From: Saturnia japonica | Lineage: Eukaryota; Arthropoda; Insecta; Lepidoptera; Saturniidae | DNA: 64,000 bases | Direction: 5' to 3' | NCBI GenBank assembly: GCA_033032175.1 | Contig: CM065318.1 | Location: 7,936,001-8,000,000 of the forward strand | Part shown: positions 58,494 to 64,000 of the stretch, in pieces | Layout of the letters: each line of letters opens with the position of its first letter | How positions within the stretch are numbered: the first letter of the stretch is position 1 | Notes under the pieces: generated by a model | Database searches by the model: none | What the model saw: only the letters and a program-made list of their open reading frames with translations | What the model was told of the DNA's origin: nothing | Translations under genes and position numbers: made by a program

Positions 58494-58735
58494 TATCGTG
58501 CCTGGCTCAGACGCCGCGTAAAACGACATGGGTTCAATTCTTAAAACGCCGTAATTAAACCACAGCATGCAGTGGGCGATTTTTTAATGCTCGCTTGGCT
58601 AACCATAACCTTCAAATTGAAAATCTGTCGCCAGGTATCTTACGGTACGTTCCGGTAGATGCACTTGAGCGGCACTCAGTTCCCTTTATTGAGTTCTTTC
58701 ACTACTCTATTGGATAATAAAAATAAAAAAAAAAC
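58494..58735 (+). repeat. SINE family W, copy with A-rich tail
   Basis: cgtgcctggctcagacgccg, box B-like gggttcaattc, attgaaaatctgtcgccagg and ggtagatgcacttgag, then an A-rich end (aataaaaataaaaaaaaaac). Opposite orientation to the 57596 copy, 0.6 kb away. Confidence 0.6.
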
Positions 58736-59177
58736 ACAGGGCTCGTTTAAAAAAAAAATTGTATTATATTATAATACTGTGTAATATTATTAATGCTATA
58801 ATGGTACGAAAAATAAGTTCCGGCTGCACTATGAAATCACACAAATCTAGCTCTGCGAAAAAATAGCTCTGCCCCCAATTTTTGAAAATAAAGATAATTG
58901 TGAAGTTTTACATAAACTGTACGTTATAAAAAAAATTTGTAAAACGGAGCGTATAGGTACTTATATTCATAAAAGTACTAGTCTGTCTTGGACTTCTTAG
59001 GAGACTGCGTCCGGATGCTTTGCACCTAGTTGAAATCCCGGGTTACCCTCTGCCTACACCAACGGCAACGGGGTGATTGATGGTAACACATAAAAATATA
59101 ATATACATAATAATATAAAGGGGCAATATCACACAATGTCATTCATTTCCAAAAAGGTTTTATTTAAATTTCATGAG

Positions 59178-59428
59178 CATTTATTTAAATAAATCAATAT
59201 ATATTATGGGGACAATTTCACTCTCGGCAATTTAATTCTAAAACTAAGCAAAGCTTGTATTATGGTAACTAAGCAGCTTAACCATATTTATAATACATAT
59301 TTAACACGCAGACAAACAACTAACAATAATTTATGCCCGTCATAAAAACTTCAGTCATATGCGGGGATCGAAACGGCGACCTTTCGGCTCAATAGGGCTT
59401 ACTATCAATGCACCACGAGGCTTGTCAA
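59178..59428 (-). repeat. tRNA-derived SINE family U
   Basis: On the minus strand: caagcctcgtggtgcattga, box B gtttcgatcccc, gcatatgactgaa, gttaccataatacaagcttt, gaattaaattgcc, gtccccataatatat. Same order as 34072-34318. Confidence 0.8.
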
Positions 59429-59558
59429 ATAAATATAAAATATCTTTCAAAATGCTAAAAAAAATATAAAAGAAATATATTGGTATCTCAAATAAACGAA
59501 ATAATTTATTATCACAGCTTTTAGCTTGTAGGTACGATGCTAATAATAATAAACTTAC

Positions 59559-59633
59559 GATAAATTCAAAATAAGATAAATGCACGTACAATTCTTGCTT
59601 CAAAGTTCTTGTAGTCACATGGTTTGCGTTCAT
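59559..59633 (-). CDS. Candidate first coding exon of an unknown gene
   Basis: A minus-strand ATG at 59633 (context ccaatga) opens 25 codons, beginning MNANHVTTRTLKQELYVHLS, then a strong donor GTAAGT in phase 0. About 230-380 bp upstream is a CpG-rich patch resembling a promoter. I recognise no family, and the following exon is not identified in the window. It may be a chance frame. Confidence 0.28.
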
Positions 59634-59859
59634 TGGAAAGTTTAGAACTCCTGTTTTTGGTTAACTTTTACGATCTTCCACAAATATAAAGTCACTCGGC
59701 AAGTCACAAAAAATCATCACGAAAACGAAATATTACAACGGTTTTGTTTGAAAACTTGACACTGGGTTTTGCTTTGAGCGATACTCGATGTTTTTTATTT
59801 ACGGTTTCAACATCAGGTTGAACAAATGACGTACTTTTTGCTAACACGTACGCTCGAAT

Positions 59860-60010
59860 CGCGCGCGCGCTCCTGATTGAGTTGTATTAAAGAACTGGTA
59901 CGACTTACGAGGTACGAGAGTACCCCCGCGCCGCGCCGCGCCGCCAGATGACAGCTTCATTTTACCATCCCGTCCGCGACCCCTCTATGCCTCTCTGGGA
60001 TAAACGCACG
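59860..60010. promoter_or_regulatory. CpG-rich patch, possible promoter
   Basis: cgcgcgcgcgctcc at 59866-59875 and neighbours, and ccgcgccgcgccgcgccgcc at 59925-59944, in otherwise AT-rich DNA. It lies just upstream of the candidate exon at 59559-59633. Alternatively a simple GC repeat. Confidence 0.3.
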
Positions 60011-60394
60011 GACAAATAGACTTCTTTATGTTTTTATTTTATTATATAAAACTACCAACCGGTCCCTAAAGAACTGACTTCGGTTCCGCACAATTTATAA
60101 GACGAAATAATAGAATCTATACCTAGATGTTTTACGTTAAGATTTAAATTAACCTAAGAAGCTAATTACAATTTATAACTCGAATAATTTGATTTTAAAA
60201 AATATTTCTAAATAAGAATACTTTTCTAAATTTATGTAAAGTAAAGGAATGTATAAGAAAGAGCGTTTGCATAAAAATCCTGCAAAAAATATACTCGTTA
60301 CTAAATTAAGTACTAGGTAATTACTTACTCCTAAAATGCAAATATTTCACACGTTTTGTTTCTCTCGATAAACAAAGATGGATTTCAGAAGTTG

Positions 60395-61233
60395 TCTATA
60401 CAACTAATTAAAATTGAAGTTGTAATATCAAAATATCAACTTTTAACTAAAAGCATTAAACCCTTTGGTTCCCTTACATAACAAGAATTTACGTGAAATT
60501 GGCATATATATATATATATATATATCATCCCCGGGAGCATGGGGTATTAAAGTATCCAGGTGCGGTATTTACAATAAAAACGATTTATTACATTTTTGTC
60601 CGTCTGTCTGTCTTAGAAAAGGGATTAGGGTTCCGCGAAAATAAAAATCAATTCGGAAAAACGACGATTTTGGGGTGCTTAAATGGCTTACGCTGAGTAA
60701 ACTTTCTTCTTCTGCCTAACTTGGCTACTAGTCCTCGAAGACCATTACTGCGATTATCAAGTAAATATAGTGTCCTGTCTTATTACGATCCCGTATCCTA
60801 ACAAGATGGTGGTTCCCTAGTTAGAACTTTATTGGGAGTTTTTGTGAGAACCCAGAATGCATGTTTTTAGTTTATATTTATAATCCACATCACGTATGCA
60901 AAAAAACCAAACTATATCACACAAAACGCCACTAATATTACCATAAACCAAGTAAATAAATTAAAAATTAAAACCACATGTCACTTCAAGATCCCGCCTA
61001 AAATTCCCTGAGTAAACCTTATGAGATATATCCTATTAATTTACTCCATCATTGTAGATCTATAATAAACCTACAAAAAAATCAGCGAGAGAATTATGTC
61101 TATTTTCTAAGGATCACACACAATAAGCATTTTTATCTTTATAATAACCGGGAGCGAGGGCAACACGATTCATGCGTGTGCACAATTGTCGGCATTCTGT
61201 AGTTCACGCGAGCGCAGTTGTGGGCGCAGCTAG
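60395..61233 (+). mobile_element. Helitron-like repeat H1 carrying a LINE insertion
   Basis: Starts tctatacaactaattaaaat after T and ends gttgtgggcgcagctag before T. Collinear with 29629-30138 apart from the inserted 60703-61007 and an (AT)n stretch at 60503-60526. Non-coding. Confidence 0.75.
60703..61007 (+). mobile_element. LINE-alpha 3' fragment with 10-bp target duplication
   Basis: 305 bp flanked by exact 10-bp direct repeats ctgagtaaac (60693-60702 and 61008-61017). Contains caagatggtggttccctagt, atttataatccacatcacgt and gatcccgcctaaaattccc, matching LINE-alpha copy A in reverse. A textbook 5'-truncated LINE insertion. Confidence 0.88.
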
Positions 61234-61239
61234 TAGATT

Positions 61240-61780
61240 GTAAATGAACGCGAGTAACCTTTACCTAGCTAATAATTAATATTATACATATTATAAGTAC
61301 AGAATACGTAACGAGTTCTTGAAAAACTCATTATCGAGACGTTCGTTCGTTTTTTTCTACCGAGCCGCTGAATGTTTGTATATAGTAAAAAAAGGTTATT
61401 TTAAAATAGCGCTGATTGAGTTGTTAGTCTGTGCTTACGGCTACGCGTGTATTATCTATGGCTATGCGTACACGGTTACTGCATGCATCATGGTAATTTC
61501 GTTCTCTCGGTATTTAATTTAAAACGAAATGATTGTATGTTTTTAGTATACTTATTAACATCGTAATGTTATTATAATATATAGTACGTACATAAGCATC
61601 GGATTCGTAGTGAAACGCTGTCACTTATCGGGAAGCGATTAAATCATTTCACATTTTGTGAACACAAAATATATTATGCTAAATATTAATATCCCTACTT
61701 ACCTTTGTCTTCTATACCGATTTTTGATTTGAAAAGGTATGTTTTAGTGATTATCTATTAAGATAGCCATTCTTGTTTAT
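61240..61780. other. AT-rich DNA
   Basis: No gene or repeat recognised; the small open frame at 61319-61522 has no family features. Confidence 0.5.
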
Positions 61781-61789
61781 ACAGAGTGG

Positions 61790-62755
61790 GCCAGAAAGAT
61801 TTGCGAAATTTAAAAAATAAATAAATACAATACACATACACACATCTTTATTTCAATTAAAATAGACATCTGGGAAATTTATTTCTTAAAATTTACATCA
61901 TTCCGGTGTGCACCATCCCGCTGCAAACATTCCTCGAATCTGAACCTCAAATTAGTAAAAACTCGCTGACACATTGCGCGTGGAATAGCTGTCATTTCTT
62001 CTCGGATATTTATCTTCAACTGGTTAATCATGGCTGAGTTATTGGAGTAGACTCTACTTTTCAGGTATCTCCACAAGAAAAAGTCCGGTGGCGTTAGATC
62101 CGGACTTCTAGGCGGCCATGCAATGTCACCTCGGCGCGATATCAGTTTCCCAGCAAACATCTCATTTACGGCCGCCAACGAAGAATTAGATGTATGTATG
62201 GCATGTCGCACCATCTTGTTGAAACCACGTCGCTTCAAATTGTTGCAGTAGCGGAAAGAAAAAATCCCTTAACATGGCTATGTATCGGTCGGAATTTACA
62301 GTGACAGATTAGAAGAGATAGGGTCCGATAATTCCGTGTGCTGATATGGCCGCCCAAACGGTTACTTTCGGTGAATGCAGAGGCTTTTGATGATTTGCAC
62401 GTGGGTTCTCTGCAGTCCAGTAACGGCAATTATGTTTAATGACATGCCCATTGAAGTGAAAATGGGCTTCGTCGGAGAACCGAATACTGTTGAAACTCTG
62501 AAAACGTTCCAACATTGTTTCAACAAAAGCTCGTCGTAAAATTAGGTAATTTGGCAGTAATTCCTGCACAAGTTGAATTTTATACGGTTGCAAATACAAA
62601 TCTTTCAACAAAATGCGACGCAAAAATGTTCTGGACATAACAAGTTCAGCTGAACGCTTGCGAGTCGATAGATCAGGATTACGTTGAACTGAAGCTCTAA
62701 CTTGTTCAATTGTGTCTTCCGTTCTGAACAAGCTTAATCCTTTCCCGTCCACATT
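61790..62755 (-). pseudogene. Tc1/mariner-superfamily transposase (DD41D-like), broken
   Basis: Minus-strand pieces: DLSTRKRSAELVMSRTFLRR (DNA-binding part), LQPYKIQLVQELLPNYL, first Asp in RFSDEAHFHFNGHV, NCRYWTAENPRANHQKPLHS, VTVWAAISAHGIIGPYLF, then a stop. The second Asp lies in WFQQDGATCHT (near 62210) and the third in SPDLTPPDFFLWRYLKSRVY (near 62080). The second and third Asp are about 41-42 codons apart across a frameshift, longer than mariner's 34 and close to the spacing reported for rosa-type elements. The N-terminus is missing above about 62755. It also lacks a readable frame between 62240 and 62310. Confidence 0.8.
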
Positions 62756-62759
62756 AAAA

Positions 62760-63046
62760 TCTCCCGTCAGAGAGCCGCGGACAGCGCCACGCGCGACCGC
62801 GCAACACAAGAACCACTCGCGCCCTCTAGCGTGAGAGAAACAATCAATCATCGACGGGAAGGCGGTTAGAAAAAAATATACCGAACAATAAATTGTCTCG
62901 CGAGTGCTTCGGTCAATTCAATAAAAAAGATAGAAAAATTAACAATATTAAGTGAAGAAAGTGAGTGCTCATTTAGTGACGGTGCATTCAATTCCGTAAG
63001 TCCAAAATACATACCAAACACCATTATCCTACCTTAAGCTGTAACA
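62760..63046 (+). repeat. Candidate 5' LTR (part) of a second BEL/Pao element
   Basis: Precedes a BEL-type gag in the right orientation. The upstream part is GC-rich (gccgcggacagcgccacgcg). tgcttcggtcaattcaataa (62907-62926) resembles an LTR start-site region. The segment could end at ctgtaaca (63046), after which tggtccgtttcgagc might be a primer-binding site. Only one LTR is in the window, so the boundaries are guesses. Confidence 0.35.
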
Positions 63047-63380
63047 TAAATTGTGGTCCGTTTCGAGCGCGAATTCCTATGGAATTATCAGTTTTAACCT
63101 TGTCAAATAGCAATTGTTTTGCATTATAGTCGACTATACGGATTCATTGATTATCTTAACCTAGCAGTATAATTATATTCACTTTTTTTATTTATCTAAT
63201 TTATCTTTTCTATATATAAATTCATCATATATAATTATATACATATATATGTAACTATAAACATATATATTCTACATATTATCTACATAAATATTCAATT
63301 TTTACATTATAATCGTACATTTCTAAGTTTATTTCGATTTACCCTACCAGTGTTACGTTAATATTGAAGTAATTACAACT

Positions 63381-64000
63381 ATGGAGAATAAACTTAAAAT
63401 TCTCATATCGCAGCGTGAATATGTATTTCGGGCGATGCAAATCCTTTTCGATTTATCTAACGAGATGATTAAAGATCGATCAAAGGTTTCGGCGTTCAAG
63501 TCGAGGTATACTCGTTTACATTCAATTCGCGAAGAGTTTATTCAAGTTAACGAAAAAATACAAACATTACAATTAAGTGTGAATCCTGAGCAGGATATCG
63601 ATCAATTATCGATCAGCGCGTTTGATGATTTGTACTACGCAGTAATTAGCGCCGCCGACCGGCAGTTATCAGTTCAACCGAACCCTTGCGGGAGCACCGG
63701 CGTCACCGGGTCGGAAACTCTTTTACGGTCTGACACCGGGTGTTCAGTGAACGCGCGTCTACCTAAACTCGAGTTACCCAAGTTCGATAGTAACATAGAA
63801 AACTGGCAAACATTTTATGATACGTTTAAAACTCTCATTCACGAAAATAATTTTATATCTCCAATAGAAAAATTCCACTACCTTATTAGTTGTTTATCCG
63901 GACCGGCCTTGTCTCTTGTGAAAGGGGTTCCGGTAACTTCTGATAGTTATGGAATAGTTTTTGATGCATTGATTGAGCGATATCAAAACAAACGTGTTTT
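63381..64000 (+). CDS. BEL/Pao gag, N-terminal 206 residues (runs off the window)
   Basis: The ATG at 63381 (context caactatgg) opens an uninterrupted frame to the window edge. It begins MENKLKILISQREYVFRAMQ and has an N-terminal helical part rich in charged residues. From about residue 128 the DUF1759-like Gag domain starts with LPKLELPKFDSNIENWQTFY, continuing KFHYLISCLSGPALSLVKGV and ALIERYQNKR. This is a different lineage from the 38.9-44.8 kb BEL element, whose matching motif reads LPPIELNKFDGNVKNW. No stop or frameshift in what is visible; the rest of gag and pol should lie beyond the window. Confidence 0.9.
   Translation, partial: MENKLKILISQREYVFRAMQILFDLSNEMIKDRSKVSAFKSRYTRLHSIREEFIQVNEKIQTLQLSVNPEQDIDQLSISAFDDLYYAVISAADRQLSVQPNPCGSTGVTGSETLLRSDTGCSVNARLPKLELPKFDSNIENWQTFYDTFKTLIHENNFISPIEKFHYLISCLSGPALSLVKGVPVTSDSYGIVFDALIERYQNKRV

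Noticed and set aside
60503..60526. (AT)n stretch as a regulatory element
   Set aside because: A simple microsatellite inside a Helitron-like repeat; no other support.
1..64000. CRISPR array, bacterial operon, phage or rRNA gene
   Set aside because: No regularly spaced short repeats, ribosome-binding-site-led gene strings or rRNA-like sequence; introns, LINEs and SINEs show insect nuclear DNA.

Overview
This is eukaryotic, AT-rich, intron-bearing DNA from an insect, very probably a moth or butterfly (Lepidoptera). The inference rests on the mobile-element mix: jockey and R1-clade LINEs, BEL/Pao LTR elements, mariners, a short hAT, tRNA-derived SINEs, and many short Helitron-like repeats that start TC, end CTAG and sit between A and T. 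There are no bacterial operons, rRNA genes or CRISPR arrays.

The one host gene I can support is a two-coding-exon, minus-strand gene for a small secreted or GPI-anchored cysteine-rich protein of the GAS1/GDNF-receptor-like family. Coding exon 1 is at 32085-32315 and exon 2 at 21426-21902, joined in phase 0 across an intron of about 10.2 kb. A GC-rich block at 34492-34660 ending in a GTATGT donor is a candidate non-coding first exon or promoter. A second candidate first coding exon of an unknown minus-strand gene is at 59559-59633, downstream of a CpG-rich patch at 59860-60010.

Layout. 1-9.7 kb: a GC-rich cluster of decayed minus-strand non-LTR retrotransposons. It holds three copies of one jockey 3' UTR, a 5'-truncated jockey reverse transcriptase, and a second jockey copy broken by an R1-clade element and by an unexplained GC-rich insert. 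9.7-21 kb: mostly AT-rich DNA with LINE, SINE and Helitron remnants. 21.4-34.7 kb: the GAS1-like gene, whose long intron carries Helitrons, a hAT, a SINE split by a Helitron, and a mariner. 35.7-38.7 kb: a LINE tail and an internally deleted mariner. 38.9-44.8 kb: a complete-looking BEL/Pao element with 153-bp identical LTRs, a 5-bp target duplication, all integrase and RNase H residues, and one in-frame stop between gag/protease and RT. 45.4-47.2 kb: a LINE fragment split by a long-hairpin MITE. 50.7-51.9 kb: the longer sibling of the deleted mariner. 52-61 kb: AT-rich DNA with SINE and Helitron copies, one Helitron holding a LINE with a 10-bp target duplication. 61.8-64 kb: a Tc1/mariner-superfamily pseudogene abutting the start of a second BEL/Pao element whose gag runs off the window.

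I found no clearly new biological system. The most worthwhile leads are the very short-LTR BEL element with its gag/pol stop, the GC-rich insert at 7.5-8.3 kb (possible assembly artefact), the readable nested insertions, and the candidate 5' exons.
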